From contig JAVIAB010000158.1 of NCBI GenBank assembly GCA_032433765.1, positions 1 to 64,000 of the forward strand: a stretch of 64,000 nt of DNA, given 5' to 3'. Positions 11,925 through 22,775 of this stretch are shown here, piece by piece. The notes under the pieces were generated by a model. The model ran no database searches, was not told the DNA's origin, and saw nothing but the letters and a program-made list of their open reading frames with translations. Numbering within the stretch: position 1 is the stretch's first letter; each line of letters begins with the position of its first letter. The DNA comes from Megaustenia siamemsis (lineage: Eukaryota > Mollusca > Gastropoda > Stylommatophora > Ariophantidae). Made by a program: the position numbers and the translations under genes.

Positions 11925-12350
11925 ATTGTCAAGTACAGGGCCTGCTGGCGTAGGTGATCATGTCTCTCCACAGCGTTGATTGTGTTTTTCTTCCTCTTAA
12001 GTCTTCAATTTGTTTGTATATAGCTTTGGCATCTTTTTGTTGCATTTCAATTTCTTTGCATCTCAGTTTTAGCCATGCTTCTTTTGCTTCATCTCATTTT
12101 ATTTAATTTCTTTCTTTAATCTCTTATACTCATCTTTATTTTCGTAATTTCTTATTTTTGTATCCATTAGCTGCAAAATGCTATCTGTCATCCATTTCTT
12201 TCTTGAATTTTCCCTCACTGGTGGTATGAACTCTTGTGATGTATGTTGCATTGATTCTTTTAGCATTTCTCACTGTTTATCAATGCTTTGTATCTTCTCT
12301 ATTGCATTGTACCGGTTCTGAATTGTGAATTTATATTTATCTTGCAACTT
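11925..12350 (-). mobile_element. LINE-D-group copy with large internal deletion
   Basis: The left end (11936-11980) is the LINE-D-group 3' terminus (cctgctggcgtaggtgatca, also at 47370). It is fused directly to the linker between endonuclease and RT (Q-W-E-M-L-K-type motif near 12275, K-K-W-M-T-D near 12190; compare 24205-24560). The RT between them is absent. Confidence 0.65.
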
Positions 12351-12599
12351 CTTTTTTGATTTGAGTAAATATAAATTGAACTAGATGTTAAATGAGGCTA
12401 TATAAAACATACATGCACACAAATACACATACACTCGCACCTGGATACTTTTTGAGCTGTTTTACATTTTTGTTTACTTTGTTTCTAGTAACATAAATTA
12501 TATTTTTAATCAACTCATTCAGTATAAACATCAGATACTTATGTGATTTTAATATTTTGGTAATGCACAATGTTCTGTAGAAATGACAAACATCCAACA

Positions 12600-12765
12600 A
12601 TATGATCTATAATCAAGGGAAGAAGGTGGATGGACATATGTTGGCCACATGATGAGAAAAATTAAGTCAATCTCAAAAGCAAGCCCTCACATGTGAACCA
12701 AAGAATAAAAGAAATATATGTCAACTTAGAGCAACACTTAAAAGAACACTGAAGTAAGATTAAAT
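12600..12765 (+). mobile_element. Old LINE C-terminal remnant
   Basis: Reads W-T-Y-V-G-H-M-M-R-K and a following K-A-S-P-H block like LINE-A, but with many changes. A degenerate fragment. Confidence 0.55.
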
Positions 12766-13299
12766 AACATTAGGCATTAGCTTCCAATGGCACAGGTGTT
12801 TATGATAGTATCATCTTAGTTTTATCCAGATTCTTAACTTTAGACTAGGAACTGCTTCATAGGGAGAATTGGAACATTTATATTATAAGAGAACAGTATA
12901 GTTTGTTAATTGTATGGAATCAGTGTTAGCTGTTGTTGAAGTTTTAAAGTGCATGTCAACAATAAAGACTATATTATATTTGCTCGAAAACTATAATGAT
13001 GACGAGTTGTGTGTCTCTATATACATATTATGAAAGTAGTAGATAGCAAGAAATGACAAGAACAAATACCAAAACAAATAGCAAGATAAAAGTACAGAAG
13101 ATAGATCAATAAGATAGCAAAACACCAAAGACTGCAACACGGTTGTACACGTGAAGTATAGTGGAGTACATCTTAATTATAAGTCTAATTCTAAAAATAA
13201 TGTTTTTGATCTGGATGGGCTCAAGAGGTTATCTCTGGTGAATATTGACACATCTCTTATCTTAATACATATTGGCATTTCTTATTCTATTTTTCATTC
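12766..13299. other. Unassigned spacer
   Basis: AT-rich, with no ORF, exon or repeat recognised beyond short A-rich runs. Confidence 0.4.
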
Positions 13300-14245
13300 T
13301 ATTAAATAATTATAATTCATCTTGGAGGGAGGGTCAAACAAATAGGAGGGAAGCTCAATAAATTGGATATGGGGGGAGGGGGGTCAGAATGTTATGAGGG
13401 AAGGACAGAAGTATTTGAGGGAAGCTCAGAAATCTCGAAGAAAGGACACAAATCTAATAGGGAAGCTCAGAAAATTAGGAGTGAGGGTCAAGCAACTAAG
13501 AGGGAGGGTTAAACAATTAGGAGGAAGCACAGAAAATTAGGAGGGTTAGCCTTCTGCTCTCCCTCCTAAGTTTCTGAGATTCCCTCCTAGATTTATGTCT
13601 ATACTCTGAGATTTTTGAGCTTCCCTCCAAGACTTCTGTCCTTCCATCCTTGTGTTCTGCTCTCCCTCCTAAGTTTCTGAGCTTTCCTCATAAATTTATG
13701 TCCTACCTCCGAGATTTCTGAGCTTCCCTCCTAGTGTTTTGATCCTCCCTCCTAGCATTCTGACCTTCCCTCCTACACTTCTGACCCTCGCTCCTAGTTT
13801 TTGGATCTTTCCGCCTAGATTTCTGTCCTTCTCTCCTATTTTCTGTCCTTCCCTTCTAATTTTCTGAGCTTCCCTCCTAGCGTTTTGACCTTACCACCTA
13901 TATTTCTGACCCTCCTTCCTAGTGTTCTGACCCTCCCTCCTAGATTTATGTCCTTCCTCTAAGATTTCTGAGCTTCCCTCCTAGACTGCTGTCCTTCCCT
14001 CCTAATTTTCTGAGCTTCCCTCCTAGCGTTTGAACCTCCCTCCTAATTTTCTGAGCTTCCCTTCTATACTTCTTTCCTTCCTCCTAATTTTCTTAGCTTC
14101 CATCCTAGCGTTCTGAACCTCCATCATAATTTTCTGAGCTTTCCTCCTAGCTGTTTGACTCTCCTTCCTAGATGTTTCACCATCCCTCCTAGTTTCTGGT
14201 CCTTCCCAACTTGCGTTCTGACCCTCCCTCCTAGTTTCCGCACGT
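13300..14245. repeat. Minisatellite that switches strand (GGAGGG / CCCTCC)
   Basis: From about 13320 to 13550 the + strand carries purine-rich units such as aggagggaagctcagaaaat. From about 13551 to 14240 it carries the reverse complement type, such as ttttctgagcttccctccta. The unit is about 20-22 bases. The switch point is near 13548. The two halves can pair, and the purine strand has many G-runs. Confidence 0.85.
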
Positions 14246-14391
14246 TATCTATCATCATCCCTATATATCTGAATAACATCCACATTTATTATATTTTGTT
14301 TCAGCTATCACTTCTCTGAAATCATGGACTACGGGACACTTGGGAAGTTTTGTTTAAGCTTAGCCACTTCATTTATGTCTATCATAAGATG

Positions 14392-14395
<4 letters not shown>

Positions 14396-14461
<66 letters not shown>

Positions 14462-14462
14462 G
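14396..14462. repeat. (TA)n microsatellite
   Basis: Near-pure TA dinucleotides for about 60 bases. An ORF across it encodes only I-Y repeats and is not a gene. Confidence 0.95.
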
Positions 14463-14974
14463 ATAATACACAATTTATAGAACAATATTTTAAAAAATAC
14501 CATAAGTGTCGGTAAATTTTGCACAAAATATTTTTGAACTGTCAGGCTTGTAGGTCCAGAGTTGATGAGTTAATAAAGTTGAATATAGATAGTCCACTTA
14601 CATCGATGTGGGTAGTTAAAAGCAACAGTTAATAGAGAGTGTCACTTTCAACCTAATAGAGAATATCACTTACAACTTAATAGAAAATATCACTTATAAT
14701 GTAATAGAAGTTTCACTTCTAACAAGTCAATGGAGAGTTCAAGAAACATTTTCCTGTTTGTAGCAGTTTAAATAAACACAGATTAGCAGAAATAAAACGC
14801 CTGAGTCAGCTCATTAATATGAGGCTCAATACATTGTCCCTACATGTCCACAGAAGATCTGGGTTCAGAGTATGATGATAATTTAAAAACAGACAGATAC
14901 GTATTTCATATGCCACTGGTCTTGGAAGACTTCTTTCTTTTCTTCTTCTCTCCACAATGTCACTGTAGGATGGG
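14463..14974. other. Intron / spacer upstream of exon a1
   Basis: Contains a short three-fold repeat at 14620-14720 (variants of aatagagaatatcacttac). Its right part, from about 14920, is similar to 50040-50100 in front of exon a2, so it belongs to the duplicated block. Confidence 0.55.
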
Positions 14975-14987
14975 TAATACATGAACA

Positions 14988-15192
14988 GGGAATAATAGAA
15001 CAAAGAAGTATGTGTTAGCACTCGGAAAAATTGACAGACAAACAACAATAGAAAAAAACGAAGAACAATACATGGTCCGAAGTGGGATCGAACCCGTACT
15101 CAGTGGCACCGCGCCTTGCCACGAGAAGCCGAACGCTTGGCACACTACCACGCAGCCAACTAAAATAATATTTATGTATTATTATTTGTACC
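14988..15192 (-). mobile_element. SINE2, tRNA-derived, with 13-bp target duplication
   Basis: Perfect direct repeats taatacatgaaca (14975-14987 and 15193-15205) flank the insert. On the minus strand a tRNA-like head reads gttggctgcgtggtagtgtg (A-box region, about 15160-15140) and gggttcgatcccac (B box, about 15080). Both internal promoter boxes of RNA polymerase III are therefore recognisable. A related truncated copy is at 7251-7352. The insert is absent from the paralogous intron in front of exon a2. Confidence 0.88.
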
Positions 15193-15310
15193 TAATACAT
15201 GAACAAATGTGTTTCAATGAAAAAAAAAATATTTCTTGATTGGTACCAACATTTAATTTATGTCTTTGTCTAGCCTGTATGCTCATACTCATCTCATCTC
15301 TCACTTACAG

Positions 15311-15451
15311 AGTCTGTTTGTGTGACAGGAAAGTACGGCCGGAACTGTGATCAAAACTGTAACTGTGAAGGTGGAGGGAACTGCTTCATTAGTACTGGAG
15401 GATGTCCTTCTGGATGTAAGGCTGGCTACTATGGAGAGTCTTGCCATCTAC
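15311..15451 (+). CDS. Exon a1: EGF-like module of the EGF/F5/8C gene
   Basis: A 141-base internal exon with acceptor cttacag and donor gtaagt, phase 1 at both ends. It encodes a cysteine-rich module reading G-K-Y-G-R-N-C, C-N-C, C-F-I-S-T-G-G-C, G-C-K-A-G-Y-Y-G-E-S-C, the spacing of EGF/laminin-type repeats in multiple-EGF receptors. It is closely similar to exon a2 (50400-50540). It splices in frame to b1, giving C-H-L-R-K-D-N-N. As part of a secreted or cell-surface protein it would lie outside the cell. No signal peptide or upstream exon was found to its left, so the gene must start elsewhere. Confidence 0.85.
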
Positions 15452-16226
15452 GTAAGTCAGCTATCCTAGCAATACACCAATGGATAGTACAACATTCTTT
15501 GTATTAAGTAGGGAGGCAAAACCAAAATACTCTGTAACACTGTCTTGTTTTATTCCAAGTACAAATATTATGTCTGTTCATCATTTCAGTGAATATAATG
15601 ACTTATGTTAATGAAAAGCTTTTTATTTGTCCTCAAAACTTAGCTCTTTATTTAAAAGACAAATTATATTTGTTATGCATGTATACCAAATTTTGACTAC
15701 ATCTATGGGTATTATAAAATGCAAGCCTAGTTATTGGAGAACACAGACAATGTAGTAGGTAAAGTGCCAGGCTGCAACCTAATAGAAGAAATATATCACT
15801 AGTTTCATCGGTTAGGTCCACAATTATTTGACACATCTGGAAGTTGAATCCAGACACTTCTGGTCAGTAACAAGAGCATTAACCACACATTTAAAGGAAT
15901 GTGAGTGACAGATATGGCTTGCTTTGAATGTTGTGTGATACATGAAACAGATGCTATGTGATAACTAGTGTCATGGAAATAAAATATAAGAACTCCTAAA
16001 TTTAACTTTAGCTCTATCAGTATTCTAGTATTGATGACCAATTATAATAACCAACATTCAACTTTTAATGTTATTTATGTAATGTTTGAAACTTATTCTA
16101 AATTTAATTAAAAATTTGACAGTATTATAGTAATGATAATAATTATCTAAATCTTTTCTTTAGCCATGATTTGTTTATGTAAAGTTCTGTGCTCAACCTT
16201 AAACTTACATACAGCTCTAACATAAT
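15452..16226. other. Intron a1-b1, part before piggyBac
   Basis: AT-rich intronic sequence without recognisable elements. It ends at the TTAA target of the piggyBac insertion. Confidence 0.6.
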
Positions 16227-18891
16227 TTAACTCTTTCAGGTCCGATGCCGAGTCCTCGGCGTTATCCCTTTGGACAACACCGATATGTCGGACATTTTGG
16301 ATGTAGCTGAATATTTGTTTCGTTTTCACCGAATTTCGTTTTTGTTTCAACCAATACTTGATTTCCAGTCGTGAGAGTTATTTTCCTTGAACTTCCGGTA
16401 CGAACAAGCGTGTTTGGACGATTGATTCTTTAAAAATTATTCATTTATATTCATTGTTTATTTTTCTGAAATTTCTATCACAAAATGGCCATGCCCACTG
16501 CTGGTAGTTCTTGCAGTACATCTCGCCCAAAACGATATAGTGCAGAACAAGCGAGATCTATGTTCGAAACATTGTTATTTAGTGAATCAGAAATGGACTA
16601 TTCAGAAGATTCAGATGAGAGTTTTAGTTTTTGTGGTGATAGTCATGATAATCGTAGTGGTAAGTCGAGTGGCAAGAAACCAAGACTCTCTAACTCTTGT
16701 TTAGGTTTAGCTGGTCGATGCCTCCAGTCCAGCACTATCAGTGACTCAGAGGAATTTAGTGGCAGTGATTCTGACGATGAAACTGATACTATTCTGTCAG
16801 CCAAAGCTGACAGGATAGATGTGGCTAGGAAGCCTGCTGATGGGTGGCATGAAGCCAGAGATGGCGATACCATAGGAAAATCTAGCTTCCAAAATATAAA
16901 TTCTGGATGTAAGTTAGATCTTCCAGAAAATGCTTCACCTTCCAAGTATTTTCTGAGCCTGTTGACTGACACAGTTGTTGACAGTCTGATTCAAAATATC
17001 AACAATTATGCTCAGCAAAAAATGGAATTGAGTACTCCTGCACGCAGGTATTCCAGTTTAGCTAAATGGACACCGCTGGACCGTAATACTTTTTTTCAGT
17101 TTCTGGCAGTCATGATTGCCATGGGAATGAATCCAAAAAATTCTATAAAGAATTACTGGTCCATTCAATCATTTAAAAGTAGTCCTTGGTTTAGGTGCAT
17201 GTTTAGTCGGAAAAGATTTTTACTCATTTATCAATCTATGCTTCATGCGGCTGGTCCTGATGCGGCTGGAAAATGTAAAATTGAGCCGTTCATCAATTCA
17301 TTGATCGAAAAATTTCAAGAAGCGTTTTATCCGTTTGAAAATATCTGCATTGATGAGATGGTTATAGGCTACAAGGGAAGATTTAAGTACAAGCAGTACA
17401 ATGCCAGTAAGCCAAAAAAATATCATATCAAATCATACGGACTTTGCAACTCAATCACCGGATACGTTTTCAACCTCCTGGTATATTTTGGTACGGACAC
17501 AGCTTACAGGCCTGAAACAGACCCACATTCTTCACATGCTGTCAAAGTTTTCGACAAGTTACTGGAAGGCATCACAGATCATCATCATTTGTTTGCTGAC
17601 CGGTATTATACTTCCCTGCCACTTGTTCAATTTCTGCGGCAGAAAAATCACAACTACACTGGAACGCTAAATTCAAACAGACGCGGATTTCCAGCAGAAG
17701 TCAAAAATAAAAAAATATCAGTGAATGAGGCAAAGTGGTTCATCAATTATGAGGAGCAAGTTATGTGTGTCAGCTGGAGGGATAAAAAATCCAAAAAGCC
17801 CTGCCAATTGGTGACAACACATGGAAGTGTCACATTTGAGATCAGAAATGAAGGTAGGAGTCAAGTGAGGAAGTCATCACCCATCCATAGCTACAACCAC
17901 TCAATGAATGGATGTGACAGAGTAGACCAGATCTCATATTATGGGAACCACACAAGGAAGACAGTCAAGTGGTGGAAGAAAATATTTATGTGGATAATTG
18001 AGATCACACAACTCAATGCTCATATTTTATATAACTTGAGCCGCCCTAACACCGAAAAGCCTATGCCTTTTGCAGATTTCAAGGAGCTGCTTATTTATGA
18101 TTTGTGTAGCATAGTAGGAGCAGAGACACCTACTCCTAACAACCTTCTTCAAGTTGATTTATCCAAGCCGGGGAAAAAATGGATCACGAAGCCGCAGAGA
18201 TATCAGGGTGCCATCCATCTCATTGATTTTGATGGGAAAGACCTGCAGTGTGTTCATTGTTCGGAGCAGCGGAAAGTAAGAAAACGAAGCAGCTATTATT
18301 GTACAGGTTGTCCGGATAAGCCACATCTGTGCGCTAAAACATGCTTTAAGGAATATCACACACAATAAGTACATATGTGTCAATAAAAATAACAAACTTG
18401 ACTTGTAAATAATATTGTTGTGATGTGAAAAAAATTTGAAAATGTTTTATTCTGGGATCATTTATAAAAATGTGCATAATTTTGTTATTTGTGGACATAA
18501 ATTCATCAAATAAACTGTATTTTTGAGGAATTTGGATTATGTTGTGTAATATTTCAAGACAAATGGATAGCAACACATATCTGGATGGAAATGGGTAAGT
18601 GAAATACAATATTTTAAATTTAAAATTATCTACCTTGAATATTTCTTTTAAAAAAAAATATAACTATTCCTTTAAATAATGACATATCAGAAATATATTG
18701 CTATTTTCATTTTCTGTATCCATTTCCCTTTCCAGTGATATATAACACATGCCACATTTATCTTAATTACTGTGTGAAGTAGTCAAATGAAAAAGGTATA
18801 TGGTAAAATTTCTGGAAACAGGAAAAAAAATCAAGTTTTCTGGTCCAAATCTGAAAATTCCTGTTTCATGTTCTGGTCCTGAAAGAGTTAA
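16227..18891 (+). mobile_element. Complete piggyBac-type DNA transposon
   Basis: TTAA target duplications lie at 16227-16230 and 18888-18891. Just inside, the ends are inverted repeats: ctctttcaggtcc on the left and its partner ggtcctgaaagag on the right, 12 of 13 bases matching. The 2657-bp body holds one full transposase gene. A small GC-rich hairpin (gccgagtcctcggc) sits near the left end at about 16246-16260. Everything a mobile copy needs is visible. It lies in the intron between exons a1 and b1 in the same orientation as the host gene. The paralogous a2-b2 intron holds a different transposon. Confidence 0.95.
16485..18368 (+). CDS. piggyBac (PGBD-like) transposase, intact, 627 aa
   Basis: One uninterrupted ORF of 627 codons. 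The N-terminus is acidic and serine-rich (residues about 25-105, with D-Y-S-E-D-S-D-E and S-D-S-D-D-E-T). The DDE_Tnp_1_7 catalytic fold follows from about residue 145. Candidate catalytic aspartates are D290 (I-C-I-D-E), D372 (F-A-D-R-Y-Y), D478 and D481 (C-D-R-V-D-Q), matching the order and spacing of the piggyBac family. A C-terminal cysteine-rich zinc-binding domain starts at C589 (C-V-H-C, C-T-G-C, C-A-K-T-C), as in other family members. A polyadenylation signal AATAAA sits at 18382-18387. The enzyme would excise and insert DNA at TTAA in the nucleus. Because the ends and target duplications are present, this is a transposon gene and not a domesticated one. Confidence 0.95.
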   Translation: MAMPTAGSSCSTSRPKRYSAEQARSMFETLLFSESEMDYSEDSDESFSFCGDSHDNRSGKSSGKKPRLSNSCLGLAGRCLQSSTISDSEEFSGSDSDDETDTILSAKADRIDVARKPADGWHEARDGDTIGKSSFQNINSGCKLDLPENASPSKYFLSLLTDTVVDSLIQNINNYAQQKMELSTPARRYSSLAKWTPLDRNTFFQFLAVMIAMGMNPKNSIKNYWSIQSFKSSPWFRCMFSRKRFLLIYQSMLHAAGPDAAGKCKIEPFINSLIEKFQEAFYPFENICIDEMVIGYKGRFKYKQYNASKPKKYHIKSYGLCNSITGYVFNLLVYFGTDTAYRPETDPHSSHAVKVFDKLLEGITDHHHLFADRYYTSLPLVQFLRQKNHNYTGTLNSNRRGFPAEVKNKKISVNEAKWFINYEEQVMCVSWRDKKSKKPCQLVTTHGSVTFEIRNEGRSQVRKSSPIHSYNHSMNGCDRVDQISYYGNHTRKTVKWWKKIFMWIIEITQLNAHILYNLSRPNTEKPMPFADFKELLIYDLCSIVGAETPTPNNLLQVDLSKPGKKWITKPQRYQGAIHLIDFDGKDLQCVHCSEQRKVRKRSSYYCTGCPDKPHLCAKTCFKEYHTQ

Positions 18892-19165
18892 GTAATAATA
18901 AGAGTTTTTCCTAAATTTAACTCTGAAATTACAGAAGAAATTGTGAGAGTTTATTATAATCTTAACTTTGATTCAGAAAATAAAACTAGAAAGATGTGTA
19001 AATATACCTGACAGTTAGGAAGATTGTTCTACAACAACATCCCTCAAATTGACACAAATCCTTCAAATAATGTGCCCTTGATGATATAAATAAATAATCT
19101 ATTCTTTGATGAAATTACATTTCTGACATTTATTACTTTAAATCTTTGCTGTTTGTGAATGGTAG

Positions 19166-19255
19166 GAAAAGACAACAATACAACAAGAGGCACAACTCCT
19201 GGATATCTCACAAATGTCTCTTATCCCATCACAGATGTTCCACCAGAAACGCGTG
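19166..19255 (+). CDS. Exon b1: 30-residue linker of the EGF/F5/8C gene
   Basis: A 90-base exon, phase 1 at both ends, acceptor gaatggtag, donor gtaagt. It encodes a threonine/proline-rich linker (N-T-T-R-G-T-T-P-G-Y, then Y-P-I-T-D-V-P-P-E-T-R) with N-T-T and N-V-S sites for N-glycosylation. It is nearly identical to b2 (56532-56621), and the intron following it is also conserved between the copies. No domain name is recognised. It joins two EGF-like exons. Confidence 0.8.
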
Positions 19256-19990
19256 GTAAGTTTGTGTTTGTATAAAGTCTTTGGTGGCCAAGTATTGTGA
19301 TAATTAATTTGATTGTTGATTACAATTTGTGTGATACTTGGACCAGGTCAGCTCTTTACTGCTCAATAGTAGTGATGCCTTCGATGTGATAATTTCCTTA
19401 GATCCATGTTTGTGTGAAAAGTTATCTCCTATTTATGATTTCTGTGATACTCTGATAATAATCTACAAATGTCTACAAAATACAGACATTAGATGCACAA
19501 GTAAGAATTGATAATTTGGCATTTGAAATGATGTACTGTCACATAAGTCAGCATCACAATTGTAACAATTTGATAAATCAACACCAACATCGTAGATACA
19601 AATACCACGCACGCATTTCAACATTAGTAAAGAAAAAATGGAAGTGCCTGTGTGAGCATATCCCATAGTTTAAAGTTCTGACCAGTGAAAGGTGTTGGGC
19701 ATGAAGGTAAATAAAGCAAGATTGGATTGACCACAACAAAGAATTGAGAAGAAAGTAATTGAAAAAATAAACTGACTCACAAAAAGCAACAACTGTTCAT
19801 GAACAATTCATCATGTTGAAAATCCAAATAGAGCTAAAAGATTATAGAGACAGTTCATCGTTCATTAAATATTTGATATTCAAATGGTCTTATGTGTAAT
19901 CATAATTGCTGCCTTCATGATACTTTGATCTATCCACATTTTTTGCCTTATATCGAGCACTGATTAATATATATATATTAATATAACCTT
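19256..19990. other. Intron after b1
   Basis: The first 230 or so bases are homologous to 56622-56850 in the second copy of the block. The rest shows no element. Confidence 0.6.
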
Positions 19991-19991
19991 T

Positions 19992-20845
19992 GAACCGTAG
20001 CCGGCCCATAGAGCGTAGACCCAGATACTCCTCTTATCTCAATTTTTATTTTAGCAGTTTTCAATCCTTGCAAAGATCTTTTATCAAACCTCACCATTTG
20101 TCTCTGTTCTGTGCAAGCAGCTCTATCTCATTGAGGGAGCCGACTCCTGCTGCTCTTGCCTCTCTCATCAATGTTCTTCTCAGTGTCTCTCTGGGTCTTT
20201 CTCTTACCTGTTGTTTCCCACATGGGGGCTTGCTTTGCTATTCGGTTATTATCTCTTCTCATCACATGTCCAACATATGACCATCGTCTTTTCTTGATTA
20301 CTGAAGATATTAGTGGTTGATTGGTGATTTCTCTAATTTCCTCATTTGTTTTGAATTCGTTCCACGCTATACCAAGTATTTTCCTTAGACATTTATTTTT
20401 GAATGCATTCAACGTTGTTTCTATATCTCTTGTTGTTTTCCAGCTCTCACACGCATACGTAAGGGTTGATAATACATTTGATTTGAATAGTCTAAGTTTT
20501 GTGTTTGTGCTGATGAGTTTTGATTTCCACAACTTTTCCAGGCTTCTGAAAAACATTACTGCTTTAACTATTCTGATTCTGATTTCTTTGCTTGTATCCC
20601 CTTCCCGATCAATGTGACTTCCAAGATAGATAAAGTGATTGATCTCTTCCACTGGTTTGTTTTCCATGTATATTCTGTCATTTGTTGGAATTAAGCTTTT
20701 CATGACTTTGATCTTTTTCATGATTAATGTCAAGTCAAATTTTGCTGACTGTTGATGATATTTCATTTGTGTTTTCATGTATCATTATTATCTGACTGCT
20801 GATGAGGACTATGTCATCAGCAAAGTTGAGGTCCTCCAAATGGTC
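19992..20845 (-). mobile_element. LINE-A 3' part, copy in palindrome (left arm)
   Basis: Minus-strand LINE-A from the FADD region (20815) to the 3' end (19998, ccggcccatag). It lacks most of the RT. A deletion in the G-K-R-K-R-G-R block near 20200 breaks the frame. Confidence 0.9.
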
Positions 20846-20932
20846 TCATATATATATATATTTATACATATATTTATATACACACATTTTTATATATATA
20901 TATATATTTATATATATCTATCTATCTATCAA
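20846..20932. repeat. AT-rich microsatellite between two LINE-A copies
   Basis: TA-dinucleotide and tatctatctatc runs that form the loop between head-to-head LINE-A copies. Confidence 0.9.
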
Positions 20933-21849
20933 TGAAGAAATGCTGCACTGGTAATAAAGGCATCGAATGGATACAAGGAGACCATTTGGAGGACCTCGAC
21001 TTTGCTGATGACATAGTTCTCATCAGCAGTCAGATAAAAACGATGCAGGAAAACACAAATGAACTATCATCAATAGCCAGCAAAATTGGGCTTGAGGTCA
21101 ATCATGAAAAGACTAAAGTCATGAAAAGTTTAATTCCAACAAGTGACAAAATATACATGGAAAACAAACCAGTAGAAGAGATCGATCACTTTATCTATCT
21201 TGGAAGTCACATTGATCGAGAAGGGGATACGAGCAAAGAAATTAGAATCAGACTGGCTAAAGCAGCAATGTCTTTCAGAAGCCTTGAAAAGTTGTGGAAA
21301 TCAAAACTCATTAGCACAAACACAAAACTTAGGCTATTCAAATCAAATGTACTATCAACCCTTACGTATGCGTGTGAAAGCTGGAAAACAACAAGAGATA
21401 TAGAAACAAAGTTGAACATTCGAAAATAAATGTCTAAGGAAAATACTTGGTATAGAATGGAACGAATTCAAAACAAACGAGGAAATTAGAGAAATCGCCA
21501 ATCAACCACTAATATCTTCAGTAATAAAGAAAAGACGATGGTCATATGTTGGACATGTGATGAGAAGAGATAATAATCGAATAGCAAAGCAAGCCCCCAT
21601 GTGGGAAACAACAGGTAAGAGAAAGACCCAGAGAGACACTGAGAAGAACATTGATGAGAGAGGCAAGAGCAGCAGGAATCGGCTCCCTCAATGAGATAGA
21701 ACTGCTTGCACAGAACAGAGACAGATGGCGAGATTTGATAAAATATCTTTAAAAGAAAACTGCTAGAACAAAAATTCATATAGGAGAAGGTGTATCTTGG
21801 TCTACGCCCTATGGGCCGGTTACGGCTCGAAAGGTCAATAGTTAGATAA
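20933..21849 (+). mobile_element. LINE-A 3' part, copy in palindrome (centre)
   Basis: Begins at M-K-K-C-C-T-G-N-K and carries F-A-D-D (about 21001) and the C-terminus, ending ccggttacggctcgaaaggtcaatag. One base is lost near 21418 and a short deletion lies near 21615. It faces another LINE-A 3' end across an 18-base spacer. Confidence 0.92.
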
Positions 21850-22086
21850 ATCTATCTATCTATTGACCTTTCGAGCCGTAACCGGCCCATAGGGCGTAGA
21901 CCAAGATACACCTTCTCCTATATGAATTTTTGTTCTAGCAGTTTTCTTTTAAAGATATTTTATCAAATCTCGCCATCTGTCTCTGTTCTGTGCAAGCAGT
22001 TCTATCTCATTGAGGGAGCCGATTCCTGCTGCTCTTGCCTCTCTCATCAATGTTCTTCTCAGTGTCTCCCTGGGTCTTCCTCTTTT
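21850..22086 (-). mobile_element. LINE-A 3' terminal fragment (right arm)
   Basis: A short LINE-A 3' end in reverse orientation that stops in the R-G-R-P-R block, where a long TA array begins. With the centre copy it makes a near-perfect inverted repeat of about 225 bases per arm. Confidence 0.92.
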
Positions 22087-22190
<104 letters not shown>

Positions 22191-22402
22191 ATTTTCTTTA
22201 TTTTGAAAAGTCACTATATGTGTTTAATTCTTTATTACACCATATCAGTGAGTTCCACTAACATCTCCTCTCGTGAACTTTTGACTTATGATGATAATTG
22301 TAATTTTGTCTAAAACATATACTACAGATGACAGCACTTTGGCTGTCCTATTTGAGATTTATATCAAAATATGAGCTAACTCCACTCTATATTGTGTTCC
22401 AG

Positions 22403-22531
22403 AATGTGATAGTGGTTGGTTTGGCTCATTGTGCCAATACAAATGTTGATGTGCCAGTCACTGTACTAAGGAAGGCCAGTGCTTGAGTGGTGGATGTCTA
22501 GGAGGATGGTTTGGTCCTGCTTGTCAGTACG
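22403..22531 (+). CDS. Exon c1: EGF-like module with an in-frame stop
   Basis: A 129-base exon, phase 1 at both ends, acceptor gttccag, donor gtaggt. It encodes C-D-S-G-W-F-G-S-L-C-Q-Y-K-C, then TGA at 22447-22449, then C-A-S-H-C, C-L-S-G-G-C-L-G-G-W-F-G-P-A-C-Q-Y. The paralog c2 (58140-58268) has CAT (His) where c1 has TGA, and the remaining cysteines line up. As written, this exon would end the protein. It may be a disabled exon, one skipped by splicing (its length is a multiple of three), or an assembly error. Confidence 0.8.
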
Positions 22532-22775
22532 GTAGGTGTTTCAACAACAGTTTCTGTTGAATTGGACTTCACTTTTGTCTGGATCACAATTTCCTTAAAC
22601 AAACTATATACTGTCAGAGCTGGACGCTGAGCCTATTATGAACGAACATGCTGATGTTTTATAAATGCTCTCTCAAAAGGAAATGCTGCAGGAAATGACA
22701 ACATTTCCAGAGATACTAAAGGAAAGTTTTAAACGTACTACTTCCACATCTATCTATTTATCTATCTATTTATCT

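Noticed and set aside
15060..15165. Functional tRNA gene on the minus strand
   Set aside because: It is the head of SINE2, with flanking 13-bp duplications and a truncated relative at 7251-7352.
16485..18368. Domesticated piggyBac host gene
   Set aside because: TTAA duplications and terminal inverted repeats show it is still a transposon.
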